64,000 nucleotides of DNA from Myxococcota bacterium. Its GTDB lineage: Bacteria > Myxococcota_A > UBA9160 > SMWR01. The notes beneath the pieces were generated by a model that was given only the letters and a program-made list of their open reading frames with translations, searched no databases and was not told the DNA's origin. The position numbers and the translations under genes are program-made. Positions within the stretch are counted from its first letter, which is position 1; every line of letters starts with the position of its first letter. Location of the stretch: assembly GCA_022447545.1 (NCBI GenBank), contig JAKVBI010000001.1, positions 284,640 through 348,639 of the forward strand, in the 5' to 3' direction. Below, piece by piece: positions 1 to 8,500 of the stretch.

Positions 1-511
1 CGATTCCACCATGGGCTTGGTCGATCTCGATTTTGGGCGTCTCGCTGCGGGTCGGATTCTGGTCCCTGCGCAGGCCGGTCACCCACGCATCAAGACCTGC
101 CAGATAGCGATTGAGGGGCTCGACCTTGCGCACGCCACAGCAACGCTGGCGATTTTCGATCGATTCATAGAATCCATTGACTCCCTGCCGATCAACCAAG
201 GCCTCGACGGCGGTTGCATCCGGAACAATCACTTCGACCTGCTTGTCATAACGGTCGCGGACCCGCTCGATCAACTCGTGGGTACCCGGATGCAAACGGC
301 CGGTATCGAGCACGAATACACGGGCCTCGGGGTCGATGCGGTGCATCATGTCCAACAGCACCAGACCTTCGGGTGCGCCGAAGGAGCAAGACAGTGCAAG
401 CCGACTCCCAAATTTCTTGACTGCCCAGGTCAGGATTTCTTGGGCGCCCAGAGACTCCGCCACAGAATCGCGGATGAATCTCAAGTCGTTATCACTCAAA
501 GGGTTTTTCAT
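1..511 (-). CDS. cysH: Phosphoadenylyl/adenylyl-sulfate reductase, 3' end cut by window
   Basis: Reduces (phospho)adenylyl sulfate to sulfite in assimilatory sulfate reduction, in the cytoplasm. 170 codons are present, starting at ATG 511; the C-terminus, including the expected catalytic CGLH-type tail, lies outside the window. Visible are the PP-loop SCSFGAPEG (residues 41-49), DTGRLHPGT (69-77), a CC pair at 124-125 followed by RKVEPL, and WVTGLRRDQNPTR (143-155). The CC pair is the mark of the [4Fe-4S]-containing class, which usually prefers APS over PAPS, although substrate cannot be settled without the rest. The next gene upstream (622-921) runs in the same direction but serves a different pathway. 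Confidence 0.93.
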   Translation of the reverse strand, partial: MKNPLSDNDLRFIRDSVAESLGAQEILTWAVKKFGSRLALSCSFGAPEGLVLLDMMHRIDPEARVFVLDTGRLHPGTHELIERVRDRYDKQVEVIVPDATAVEALVDRQGVNGFYESIENRQRCCGVRKVEPLNRYLAGLDAWVTGLRRDQNPTRSETPKIEIDQAHGGI

Positions 512-621
512 GAAATAGGCCGATGTGACGGGATCGCGACTACGGAACGTACAGAAACTATTAGCATTATCCAAAAATTCTTGACCCTGGAGTCGTGTAA
601 TCGGGTCGCGCGACGGCCCGA

Positions 622-921
622 TCACTCCAGCTGCTCCTCCACCGAGCGCAGCTTGTCCTCCATGGCCACCGGATGGTCGCGCCGGTCGTCGATCTTGATC
701 ACCGTCCCCACACGCGCGGCTCCTTCGGCAAACACCGCCTCCTGCATCCGCTGGATCAACTCAAAGACCTCACCCATTTCCCCCTCCAGCGTCGTGAACA
801 TCGGGTCCAACCGGTATCGCACGCGCTGCTGCTCGCGAACGACGCGCAGGGCCGCCGCAACGAAACGAGAGACGCTGACCCCCTCTCCGGTAGGCGAAAT
901 ACTGACTGCCGCAATTGCCAT
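622..921 (-). CDS. Thiamine-binding protein, MTH1187/YqgV (DUF77) family
   Basis: Small single-domain ferredoxin-like protein of 99 residues. It has the family pattern: a first strand MAIAAVSISPTGEG, conserved VSRFVAAAL, then YRLDPMFTTLEGE and a helix with FELIQRMQE. Members bind thiamine or hydroxymethylpyrimidine and form tetramers, and their physiological role is poorly known. A longer reading to 960 is possible, but the ATG at 921 has a good GGAGG ribosome site 7 bases upstream and begins at the conserved first strand. It lies between cysH and folK on the same strand; thiC is about 60 kb away in this window. Confidence 0.85.
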   Translation of the reverse strand: MAIAAVSISPTGEGVSVSRFVAAALRVVREQQRVRYRLDPMFTTLEGEMGEVFELIQRMQEAVFAEGAARVGTVIKIDDRRDHPVAMEDKLRSVEEQLE

Positions 922-977
922 GTCGTGTCCTCCTTGCTTCGGGGTGCATCCCCTCATCAATCCACTGTTTTTCAGAG

Positions 978-1511
978 CTAGGCCCCGGTTGGGCTGGCGG
1001 AACGGTAGAGCTGTAGGCCGCGTACAGGCCGCAGCCCACCCTCTGGGCGGACCCGGCGTGCCAGTTCATCGATGTTGTGGGCCAGTCCCGGAGGGCTGAG
1101 TTTCGGAGCCAGGTCGCGCAACGGCTCGAGCACGAATGATCGCTCCGCCATACGAGGGTGAGGCACGATCAGCCCGGGCTCGTGGAGCTTCCGCTGTCCG
1201 TAGAGCAGCAGATCGAGATCCAGGACCCTTGCCGAGTTGCGGACTCCATCCCGCCGCCGACCTGCCCGCATCTCGATCTCGAGCTGAACTCGAAGCAGAT
1301 CCTGTGGCGAAAGGGTGGTGGACAAGCGCACCACGGCGTTCAGATAGTCCGCTTGGGGCGGAGGTCCGACCGGTTCCGTTTCGTAAACCGGCGAGATCTC
1401 GAGGACCTCGACTTCGGAATGCTCATTCAATGCGGCAACGGCCCCCGCGAGAGCTGCGGCTCGATCACCGAGATTCGACCCCAATGCCACGAACACCTGC
1501 TCTTCGACCAT
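978..1511 (-). CDS. folK: 2-amino-4-hydroxy-6-hydroxymethyldihydropteridine pyrophosphokinase (HPPK)
   Basis: Transfers pyrophosphate from ATP to 6-hydroxymethyl-dihydropterin, the step before dihydropteroate synthase in folate synthesis. 177 residues, normal for the family. Visible are ALGSNLGDR (9-17), the pterin and ATP site RVLDLDLLLYG with metal-binding D98 and D100, and PHPRMAERSFVLEPL (117-131). It starts at ATG 1511, only 30 bases from the GTG start of the divergent aminotransferase, so the two promoters must overlap. No other folate gene is adjacent. Confidence 0.96.
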   Translation of the reverse strand: MVEEQVFVALGSNLGDRAAALAGAVAALNEHSEVEVLEISPVYETEPVGPPPQADYLNAVVRLSTTLSPQDLLRVQLEIEMRAGRRRDGVRNSARVLDLDLLLYGQRKLHEPGLIVPHPRMAERSFVLEPLRDLAPKLSPPGLAHNIDELARRVRPEGGLRPVRGLQLYRSASPTGA

Positions 1512-1541
1512 GCCCGGATCTTACAGCTACAATCCCACCCC

Positions 1542-2825
1542 GTGTCCGGATCCGCCGCCCCCAGCCTGCCGCCGGACCTCGTATCGAGTGTGCCGGGACC
1601 CCGCTCGCGAAACCTTGCGCAGCGTCTTCAGCAAGTGGAGTGCCGCAACACCACCTGTACGGAGCCGACCCCTCCGATCTTCTGGGAACGTGCCGCCGCC
1701 GCCAATGTCTGGGACGTAGACGGCAATCGGTTCGTAGACCTCACAGCCGGCTTCGGCGTTACCAACACGGGTCATAGCCACCCAGGCGTGGTCGAAGCGG
1801 TCACCCAACAAGCCAACCGCTTGCTCCACGCCATGGGGGACGTCCATCCCGCCGCCGCCAAAGTCGAGCTGCTGGAGAGTCTGACACGCCGCTATCCGGG
1901 TGGAGAGCCAGCCCGAGCCCTCCTTGGATCTTCAGGGTCCGACGCAGTGGAGGCAGCGCTGAAGACGGCGATCCTCGCCACGGGCCGCGTGGGTGTGATC
2001 GCTTTTCAGGGCGCCTACCACGGCCTCGGCCTGGGCGCCCTGGACACCACGTGGCGTCCTCTGTTCCGCGAGCCCTTCCAAGCGCGCCTGTCTGGCACGA
2101 CGACCTTCGCACGCTTTGGCGACCTCGAGGACGTCGAGCGCGCAGCCCGCGAGTCCTCGGAGCCCGTTGGTGCGGTTCTCGTGGAGCCCATCCAGGGGCG
2201 TGGCGGCGAACGCATTCCACCCGATGGGTTCCTCCAGGGCCTGCGGGAGATCTGCGACCAACACGGTTGGTTGCTCATCGCCGATGAGATCTACACGGGA
2301 ATGGGCCGCACAGGCCGCTGGTTTGCCTGCGAACATGAGGACGTCGTCCCGGATCTACTGTGCGCCGGCAAGGGCCTGACGTCGGGCCTTCCCCTATCGG
2401 CCTGTATGGGGCGGCGAGAAGTCATGGATGCCTGGCCGCCGGCCGGCGATGAAGCCATCCACACGCAAACTTTCCTTGGGCATCCCCTGGGCTGTGCAGC
2501 CGGTGTCGCAAGCCTGGCCATACTGACCAAGCACAACCTGGTAGAACGCGCCGGAGAACTCGGCAATCATGCCCTCGGATGGCTTCGAGACCGACTCGGG
2601 GGCCAGCCCGGCATCACCGACGTTCGCGGACGCGGCCTGCTTCTGGGTATCGAGTGTGAGGATCCCGAGCTTCCCTCTCGCGTGTGCGCCAACGCCCTTG
2701 AGCGCGGTGTCATCGCATTGCCCTCTGGAGATCGCGGCGAGGTCATTTCCATCACGCCTCCCCTCGTGATCGAGCGCGACATCCTCTCGGGTGCCCTCGA
2801 CGTTCTGGTGGATGAGTTGACGTGA
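1542..2825 (+). CDS. Class III (fold type I) PLP aminotransferase, first gene of the LuxE/LuxC operon
   Basis: 427 residues from the GTG at 1542. The frame is open further upstream, but that part is antisense to folK. Features: GSSGSDAVEAA phosphate-binding loop (129-139), AYHG (158-161), VLVEPIQGRGG, the PLP-contacting Asp in LLIADEIYTG (D248), and the Schiff-base lysine in CAGKGL (K277). This matches the 4-aminobutyrate/ornithine/diamine aminotransferase superfamily, which transfers amino groups to terminal aldehydes or ketones. It overlaps the next gene by 4 bases (GTGA). Since LuxE and LuxC homologues follow, the likely amino acceptor is the aldehyde they make. The substrate itself cannot be read from sequence. 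Confidence 0.9.
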   Translation: MSGSAAPSLPPDLVSSVPGPRSRNLAQRLQQVECRNTTCTEPTPPIFWERAAAANVWDVDGNRFVDLTAGFGVTNTGHSHPGVVEAVTQQANRLLHAMGDVHPAAAKVELLESLTRRYPGGEPARALLGSSGSDAVEAALKTAILATGRVGVIAFQGAYHGLGLGALDTTWRPLFREPFQARLSGTTTFARFGDLEDVERAARESSEPVGAVLVEPIQGRGGERIPPDGFLQGLREICDQHGWLLIADEIYTGMGRTGRWFACEHEDVVPDLLCAGKGLTSGLPLSACMGRREVMDAWPPAGDEAIHTQTFLGHPLGCAAGVASLAILTKHNLVERAGELGNHALGWLRDRLGGQPGITDVRGRGLLLGIECEDPELPSRVCANALERGVIALPSGDRGEVISITPPLVIERDILSGALDVLVDELT

Positions 2826-3943
2826 AGAGCAATGACACGATCCATGGAGACCCCGCCCGGCAGGCTCTCGACGAGGCCATCGTCGCCTGGATGGCGGAAG
2901 AGGAATGGCGGGATGAGGAGGAACGCTTCAACGAACTCGCTCTCCGCCTTTTCGCCCATCAATTCGAGCACTGCGACCCCTACCAACGTTTCTGTCTCAG
3001 ACGCGGCGCCACCCCGAACCGTGTCGAAACGTGGCGGGACATCCCGCCAGTTCCAACGGGTGCCTTCAAGGAGATCGCTCTTCGCAGTTTTGCGTCCGAG
3101 CGTACGGTGCAGACCTTTCGAACCAGCGGCACTTCGACAGAGCGCCGTGGGGAACTCCACCTGGACACCTTGCGGCTCTATGAGGCTTCGTTGGTTCCGA
3201 GTTTTCGTCGGTTCGTGCTCCCCGACCTCGAAGCCGGAAGACGTGCCCCGAACCTACGCTTTCTGGCCTCGAGTCCGATGGAGGCTCCCGATTCCTCTCT
3301 GTCCTATATGTTCGGCCATCTCTGCGAGCGGCTCGCGGGTTCAGGGAGCGGTTTCGACGTCATCGGGGGCGAACTGCACGCTGACGCCCTGATCGACCGC
3401 ATGGCCGAAGCCTCGGACTCGGTCACCCTGTGCGGAACCGCCTTCGCCTTCGTACACCTGTGCGACGCACTAAGCGCACGTAACACTTCCCTGCAGCTTC
3501 CGGAAGGGTCGAGGGCAATGGAAACAGGCGGCTTCAAGGGCCAGGGACGAAATGTTTCGCGAGACGATCTGCACACCGCCCTCGAAAACCGGTTGGGCAT
3601 TCCGATCGAGCGCATCGTCAACCAGTACGGGATGACGGAACTCGGAAGCCAATTCCACGACTCGAGCCTTCGCGACCGGGAACGACCTCGGCGCAAACTC
3701 GGCCCTCCCTGGACCCGCGTGCTCATCGTCGATCCCGACACCGGCCGACCGTCACCTCCAGGTCAGCCCGGATACATTGTCATCTTCGATCTGGCCAACA
3801 CGAGTAGCGTCCTGGCGATCCAAACAGCTGACCTGGGCCGCGGGATCGAGAACGGCTTCGAGATCATTGGACGCGACCCCGAGGCAGAGGCCCGAGGCTG
3901 TTCGATCGCTGCAGACGAACTGCTTTCGGACAATGCCCGATGA
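2822..3943 (+). CDS. LuxE-like acyl-protein synthetase (acid activation for the reductase)
   Basis: 373 residues, close to bacterial luciferase-system LuxE (about 370-380). It carries the adenylate-forming loop TSGTS (101-105), NQYGMTELGSQF and, near the C-terminus, RGCS with C360. A cysteine at about this distance from the end carries the acyl group in LuxE. In the known system LuxE activates a fatty acid with ATP, holds it as a thioester and passes it to LuxC. The GTG start at 2822 overlaps the aminotransferase stop (GTGA), and its own stop overlaps the LuxC-like start (ATGA). No luciferase (LuxAB) is nearby, so bioluminescence is not implied. The acyl chain length is unknown. Confidence 0.88.
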   Translation: MKSNDTIHGDPARQALDEAIVAWMAEEEWRDEEERFNELALRLFAHQFEHCDPYQRFCLRRGATPNRVETWRDIPPVPTGAFKEIALRSFASERTVQTFRTSGTSTERRGELHLDTLRLYEASLVPSFRRFVLPDLEAGRRAPNLRFLASSPMEAPDSSLSYMFGHLCERLAGSGSGFDVIGGELHADALIDRMAEASDSVTLCGTAFAFVHLCDALSARNTSLQLPEGSRAMETGGFKGQGRNVSRDDLHTALENRLGIPIERIVNQYGMTELGSQFHDSSLRDRERPRRKLGPPWTRVLIVDPDTGRPSPPGQPGYIVIFDLANTSSVLAIQTADLGRGIENGFEIIGRDPEAEARGCSIAADELLSDNAR

Positions 3944-5214
3944 AGCCGGAAACCGTTTCCCATCGCCTGGCCCAACTGCGGAAATCAGGTCTGGGGCTGC
4001 GTGAGCGATCGGCATCCGACATTGCACGAGTTCTGGCCGAGGTCGTCGACCGCTGGAGCAGTCCTGAGTCCGTGTGGCGACAACGCTTGGTTTCCGAACT
4101 CACACCCCTGGCGGGGTTCAATGCCGGCCTGATGGAGCGAGGCCTGGAAGTGGGTCTCAGCCACTGGAGTGGTCCGGCCCTACAAGACCTGGTCCATCGC
4201 GAGCTCGCCAACTCGCAGAAAACCATGGTGTCGGGTTTCCAGATCACGGCGGTGTTGTTGGCGGGTTCGATTCCCATGCCGAGTCTGATTGGCTTGGTAG
4301 CTCCACTACTTCTGCGTTCTCCGGTGCTTGCGAAATCGGCAGCACGCGATCCAGTGACACCACGCCTGGTCGCTGAATCCATTGCCGAAGTCGACGAACA
4401 ATTGGGTGACTGCATTGATGTAGTCGATTTCCCGGGCAGTGACGAAGCTTGTGTCCGCGCCCTACTGGCGGCCGACTGTGTCGTGGCATCGGGATCCGAC
4501 GACACCGTGGCACGGGTCGCTGAACTTCTGCACCCCTACCAACGGTTCGTGGGTTACGGGCATCGAACCTCGGTGGCCGTGATCAGCGAGGCCGCAACCC
4601 GTGGAGCTGCACTCGAAACCACCGCAGCGGCGCTTTCTTTGGATGTTTGCCTTTGGGATCAGTTGGGTTGCCTTTCGCCCGTTGCAGTGTTTGTAGTGGG
4701 AAGCGATGCCGACGCCAAGACACGCCTCGCGCAGGCCCTGGCGAGCGCCCTCGCTCGAGCCGAGGAGCGCTGGCCCCGGGGAGACGTCGACGGCTCCACT
4801 GCAGCCACCATTTCCCATGAACGCAGTGAAGCCGAGATGCGCTCGGCTGCTGGACGCAGCGTCGAACTGTGGGCGAGTACGACCACCGCGTGGACGGTGA
4901 TCGCCGAAGAAGATCCGTCCCTGCGCCCGAATCCACTCCACCGCTTCATCCGCATTCACTCCGTCGATGACATGTCTCAACTGCTGTCAGCCTTAGAGCC
5001 CCTGGGGCCGCACCTGGCAGCCGTCGCCCTGGAAGGCTTCGACTTGAATTCAGACGAATGGACGACCGCCGTCGCGAAACTCGGGGCTTCTCGCATCTGT
5101 CCCGTGGGTCGCATGCAGGCCCCACCCTTGAATTGGCACCACGACAACCGGGGCGTCCTCACACCCCTGGCGCGCTTCATGGATCTCGAACTCCACACGG
5201 GTAAACTTTCATGA
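3940..5214 (+). CDS. LuxC-like acyl-CoA/acyl-protein reductase (aldehyde forming)
   Basis: 424 residues of the LuxC family (PF05893). The catalytic cysteine is visible in QLGCLSP (C244), preceded by the NAD(P)-binding part with VLLAGSIPMPSL (105-116) and VVASGSDDTV (181-190). LuxC takes an acyl group from LuxE or CoA onto this cysteine and reduces it to the aldehyde with NAD(P)H. The ATG start overlaps the LuxE-like stop, and its stop overlaps the MFS gene (ATGA at 5211), so production should be stoichiometric. With the aminotransferase at the head of the operon, the aldehyde is probably an intermediate rather than the product. Confidence 0.88.
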   Translation: MKPETVSHRLAQLRKSGLGLRERSASDIARVLAEVVDRWSSPESVWRQRLVSELTPLAGFNAGLMERGLEVGLSHWSGPALQDLVHRELANSQKTMVSGFQITAVLLAGSIPMPSLIGLVAPLLLRSPVLAKSAARDPVTPRLVAESIAEVDEQLGDCIDVVDFPGSDEACVRALLAADCVVASGSDDTVARVAELLHPYQRFVGYGHRTSVAVISEAATRGAALETTAAALSLDVCLWDQLGCLSPVAVFVVGSDADAKTRLAQALASALARAEERWPRGDVDGSTAATISHERSEAEMRSAAGRSVELWASTTTAWTVIAEEDPSLRPNPLHRFIRIHSVDDMSQLLSALEPLGPHLAAVALEGFDLNSDEWTTAVAKLGASRICPVGRMQAPPLNWHHDNRGVLTPLARFMDLELHTGKLS

Positions 5215-6389
5215 GCCAATCCCCCTCCAATGCCGAAATGTCCGAGATCCAACCTACGGGTCCGGCTTTTCTGTCCCTCGGATTCGTCGCGTTCATGTGC
5301 TTCGGTGTCGTGCTCGTACTCATCGGCGCGAACCAAGCAGCGCTGGCGAGGGAGATCGGGCTCGATTACGAGCAAACGGGAATTCTGAGTTCTGCGCTGG
5401 CCATGGGGATCGGCATCGGAGTAATCGTGGCAGGCCCCCTGTTCGACCGTGCCCCGGGGCGGCTGCTCTTCGTCGCACCGATGCTGGCTGCAGCTGCGTC
5501 ACTCCTCAGTATCGATGCGTCCGTGAATTTCGAGCGCCTGGCCGTGCACATGCTCGCACTGGGAATCAGCATCGGCGCCTACGACACCGTGATCAACGCC
5601 TGGGTAAACGCCGTGTACGGAGATGCGTCGCCGCGACCCATGGCCCTCGTGCACTCCGGTGCCACCCTGGGAGCCATGCTGGGCCCACTCCTCGTCGGCT
5701 GGGTATTTTCTGACGACTGGATCTTGAGCTTCCACCTGGTCGGAGTGAGCCACCTCGTCATCGCCGCATGGGCGTTCTTCGTGCGCTTCCCCGCCCACGA
5801 CTCAGAGGGAGGAACAAACCCCTCCGAGCGATCGCCAGTGCTCTCACTCCCCATGCTGCCACTGGCTGCCGTTGCGTTTGCCTACGTCGGCGTGGAGTCC
5901 ACCCTGACGGTCTTCGCGGTCCCCTATGCGGAGTCTCTCGGTCTGGATGACGCGGAGGGTCAGGTTTCGATCAGCACATTCTGGTTGGGTCTGCTGATCG
6001 GCCGTTTCGCCATGATCGCCCGGAAAAGCGATTCCGGCGCACCCACCCTCACCACGGCGGGCGCCCTGGGAGCTGCCGTCCTGGGAGGCAGCGTGGCCCT
6101 GGAACTGCCCAACACTGAGTTGATGCTCGGACTGGTCGGCTACGCGCTCGGCGCCGTCTATCCACTGATGATTGCCCTGGTGGGGCAAACCTTTCCCCAT
6201 GCTCGCGGAACTGCTGCCGGTGTTGCAGCGGGTGCTGGCGCTCTGGGAGGTTTTGTTGCGCCGTGGCTCACGGGCTGGTTCGCCGATGTCCACGGCATTC
6301 GCCTGGGCTTCGCCAGCATGGTGGCCTGGTGCATCGCCATCGCGCTTTCGGCCATGCTGATTGGCCGTGGCCGTCCCAGCGAGGACTGA
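5211..6389 (+). CDS. Major facilitator superfamily transporter, last gene of the LuxE/LuxC operon
   Basis: 392 residues with alternating hydrophobic segments consistent with 12 membrane helices. The loop after helix 2 holds GPLFDRAPGR, a form of the MFS motif A region, and there is a second Gly-rich half from about residue 215. The fold resembles sugar/drug-type MFS_1 members, and the substrate cannot be told from sequence. It is the final member of a four-gene run with 4-base overlaps, so export of the operon's product (or import of its acid precursor) is the natural inference. The stop codon is 11 bases from the end of the convergent SnoaL-like gene. Confidence 0.85.
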   Translation: MSQSPSNAEMSEIQPTGPAFLSLGFVAFMCFGVVLVLIGANQAALAREIGLDYEQTGILSSALAMGIGIGVIVAGPLFDRAPGRLLFVAPMLAAAASLLSIDASVNFERLAVHMLALGISIGAYDTVINAWVNAVYGDASPRPMALVHSGATLGAMLGPLLVGWVFSDDWILSFHLVGVSHLVIAAWAFFVRFPAHDSEGGTNPSERSPVLSLPMLPLAAVAFAYVGVESTLTVFAVPYAESLGLDDAEGQVSISTFWLGLLIGRFAMIARKSDSGAPTLTTAGALGAAVLGGSVALELPNTELMLGLVGYALGAVYPLMIALVGQTFPHARGTAAGVAAGAGALGGFVAPWLTGWFADVHGIRLGFASMVAWCIAIALSAMLIGRGRPSED

Positions 6390-6400
6390 GTTCAGCGGCG

Positions 6401-6859
6401 TCAGCCGGGAATCTCGTACCCCTCTGGAAGGCTTCCCATCATCAGAATCTGATTGCAGACGCGCTCACGGATCCGCCATCCCTCAGTCGTGCGCACGAGC
6501 ACATCTTCGTAATAGCCCGCATTGGTAATCGCGTCCTGTGAGCCCAACTCCCCCTTGGCCATGGGAGCATGGAAAGCTGCCTTCGAGGTCGCACCCTCTC
6601 CATCGAACATGATCTGGATATTCGTGATGCAGTGCAGATTGACGGGCCAGGGTTGCAGAGCACGATCGAGCCAGGCCATGACCGTTCGAGCGTCTCCAGC
6701 CACACCTCCTGTGCTCCTGTAATCCAGTTGGGCGTCGGAGGTGAAGACTCGATCGAGCAGATCCCAGTTCCGCGTGTCCACCATTTCTGCGTAGAGGGTC
6801 AAGAGGTCCTGGATGGCCAGGCGATCTCCAATCTCTCGAAGGGACATCGGTTCCGACAT
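6401..6859 (-). CDS. SnoaL-like / NTF2-fold protein
   Basis: 152 residues with the pattern of the SnoaL_4 group: an N-terminal helix IGDRLAIQDLLTLYAEMVDTRNWD, then LDRVFTSDAQLDYRS and a C-terminal beta sheet ending WRIRERVCNQ. Members are either small-molecule cyclases, dehydratases and isomerases or ligand-binding proteins. The first Asp/His-containing helix fits the usual pocket, but no specific reaction can be assigned. The start is put at ATG 6859 because GGGAG lies 5 bases upstream; an ATG at 6871 is in frame but overlaps that site. It is convergent with the LuxE/LuxC operon and is probably not part of it. Confidence 0.75.
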   Translation of the reverse strand: MSEPMSLREIGDRLAIQDLLTLYAEMVDTRNWDLLDRVFTSDAQLDYRSTGGVAGDARTVMAWLDRALQPWPVNLHCITNIQIMFDGEGATSKAAFHAPMAKGELGSQDAITNAGYYEDVLVRTTEGWRIRERVCNQILMMGSLPEGYEIPG

Positions 6860-6957
6860 GGCAACTCCCAATGGAGGTGGTAAACCCGCAGCTTCTCGTA
6901 GAGTTCACCGCTCCGCGAATCAACCACCCCTACATCCTCGGGTCTCTGGAACAGCTT

Positions 6958-7644
6958 TCAGGGGCAGGTACCTGTGCGGACGACGCGTGCAAATGCCCCG
7001 GTACTCTTGGCGAGAAAACTGTAGTGGATCTTCCCGAAGGACAAGCGGGGGCCCGCACGAAGCGGGTCCTTCGAAGCCGCCCAGTAGAGCGAAGGTGCGG
7101 TCGCTCCGCCCACGGCAGCGAAACCGGGCAAGATGCAGGGAGATGCGTCGCACCGAAATGCGGGGCCCGTCCCGGCGTAGCGTCCTGTCGTCAAAACACG
7201 GAGTTCCTTCTCGTCAGGTAGACGCCAGTCGCAGTGCTGTGCAAAACAACTCTCCCCATGACTGTCTTCCGCGCGACCGTTGAGCAATGCCAGCAGCTGT
7301 TCTGTCCCTCCGGGACCAGGTCCCCATCCGTACCGACTGTTGACATCATGAGGATCCGAGCATCGGTCGGGAAGCGTCTGGCAGAAGATGGCCGTGTGGA
7401 ACGAACCCGTTTTTTTCTCCCACTGCAGTCCGGTTTCCGAATCCACGACGGTGCCATTGCCGCAGTCCCGGAAGCGGGAGGCCTCCGCCGCTCCTCCGGC
7501 GGAATTTCCGGGAGCTCGTTCACTCCTCCGAAGGTCGCCCAGTGCGGAGCTCGCTGCGATCACGACAATCACGCATGCGAACGACGAAATGCACGAGTTC
7601 CAGCGGCCCACTCGTTGCCAGCTGGTGTCATTGAACGTCAGCAT
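6958..7644 (-). CDS. Secreted/anchored DUF1566 (Lcl C-terminal) protein, copy 2
   Basis: 228 residues from ATG 7644. An N-terminal hydrophobic stretch (about 16-34) acts as signal or anchor. The rest is one DUF1566 domain with DCGNGTVVDSETGLQWEKK, PHDVNSRYGWG and HCDWRLPDEKELRVL, plus several paired cysteines. The family occurs in surface and secreted proteins, often as a C-type-lectin-like fold, with no enzymatic activity established. It is a diverged paralogue of the gene immediately upstream (7628-8332) and starts 17 bases inside that gene's end, so it is translationally coupled. The frame continues upstream to 7869, but only as an antiparallel shadow of the paralogue's own codons. Confidence 0.75.
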   Translation of the reverse strand: MLTFNDTSWQRVGRWNSCISSFACVIVVIAASSALGDLRRSERAPGNSAGGAAEASRFRDCGNGTVVDSETGLQWEKKTGSFHTAIFCQTLPDRCSDPHDVNSRYGWGPGPGGTEQLLALLNGRAEDSHGESCFAQHCDWRLPDEKELRVLTTGRYAGTGPAFRCDASPCILPGFAAVGGATAPSLYWAASKDPLRAGPRLSFGKIHYSFLAKSTGAFARVVRTGTCP

Positions 7645-8332
7645 CTTCACAACCGCCCCTGCGAACCGCGCGCACGTAACAGTCGAAGGATTTCTTGTAG
7701 GCATTGGTGGTGAGTCCATTCTTGAACATGGCACCACGGCCGTTCTGCGGAACCGAAGCAGGATCCGAGGACCAGTACACCATGGACGCGGTAGGACCTC
7801 CGATGGCCGCGAACCCCGCATCGATGCAGGGTGGTTCCGGACACTTGTTCGGCTGGATCTTGAGGGCACGCGGCCCGATCAAGATGCTTCTCAGTTCCCT
7901 GAGTGTGGGAAGCCGCCAGTCGCAATGCCCGGCCAGACATTCCGTGGCCTCCACGACTACCTCGGTAACCTCTCCGGTCTCCTCATCCTCCTCCTCGAAG
8001 GTCAGGGAAGCCCCGTTGAGCCTCGGAAGGAAGTCCGTGTAGACATTTCCATCGGGCTCGGTGCCCGTGTTCGAGAGCTCATAGCGATTGTTCACGTCAT
8101 GGGGATTCAAACACCCCATGGGCAAATTCTCACACTGCACGAACTCCCCCACCGCCCCGGTCTTCTTCTCCCACAGCAACCCCTCGCGGTTGTCCGCGAG
8201 GGTGCCATCACCACAGTCCACGAAGCGTTCGGAAGGCTTCGCGGCATCCTGGTTGGCCTCCTCTGCCGACACGCCGCCCGCGATCCAGAGGCCGAACAGT
8301 GCAATGAATCCGCAGATGGTGGTTCGATACAT
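7628..8332 (-). CDS. Secreted DUF1566 (Lcl C-terminal) protein, copy 1
   Basis: 234 residues with a clear signal peptide (hydrophobic core 6-19, cleavage near VSA-EE at 23-25). The mature part begins with RFVDCGDGTLADNREGLLWE, then PHDVNNRYEL and HCDWRLPTLRELRSIL, the hallmarks of DUF1566. A glutamate-rich insert (FEEEDEETGEVTEV) is absent from the downstream paralogue. The ATG at 8332 has GGAGG 5 bases upstream. Cysteines occur at matching positions in both copies, consistent with disulfides outside the cytoplasm. Function is unknown; family members are usually envelope or fimbria-associated. Confidence 0.8.
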   Translation of the reverse strand: MYRTTICGFIALFGLWIAGGVSAEEANQDAAKPSERFVDCGDGTLADNREGLLWEKKTGAVGEFVQCENLPMGCLNPHDVNNRYELSNTGTEPDGNVYTDFLPRLNGASLTFEEEDEETGEVTEVVVEATECLAGHCDWRLPTLRELRSILIGPRALKIQPNKCPEPPCIDAGFAAIGGPTASMVYWSSDPASVPQNGRGAMFKNGLTTNAYKKSFDCYVRAVRRGGCEDADVQ

Positions 8333-8500
8333 GGGACCCTCCCGCCCATCCTAGGTGGGCAGATAAGACGCTATGTGGAACACCAGAGCATTGCAAACCG
8401 ACGAGCCTGGTCAGGCACCGAACGGGCGGGTAGCAGCGCGGAGGACCGGTATCATGCTCCTCGCCCGGCGCTCCGCCGGCAACAGAATCCCGAGGTTTCC

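Noticed and set aside
11-1099. Long rightward open frame
   Set aside because: It is antisense to cysH, the thiamine-binding gene and folK, all of which have clear family motifs and ribosome sites.
1158-1541. N-terminal extension of the aminotransferase
   Set aside because: This part is antisense to folK and has no family similarity; GTG 1542 gives a protein of normal length.
1542-6389. A bioluminescence (lux) operon
   Set aside because: LuxE- and LuxC-like genes are present, but there is no luxA, luxB or luxD and the partner is an aminotransferase.
7388-8500. N-terminal extension of the SDR gene
   Set aside because: It runs antisense through both DUF1566 genes; the Rossmann strand begins right after GTG 8501.
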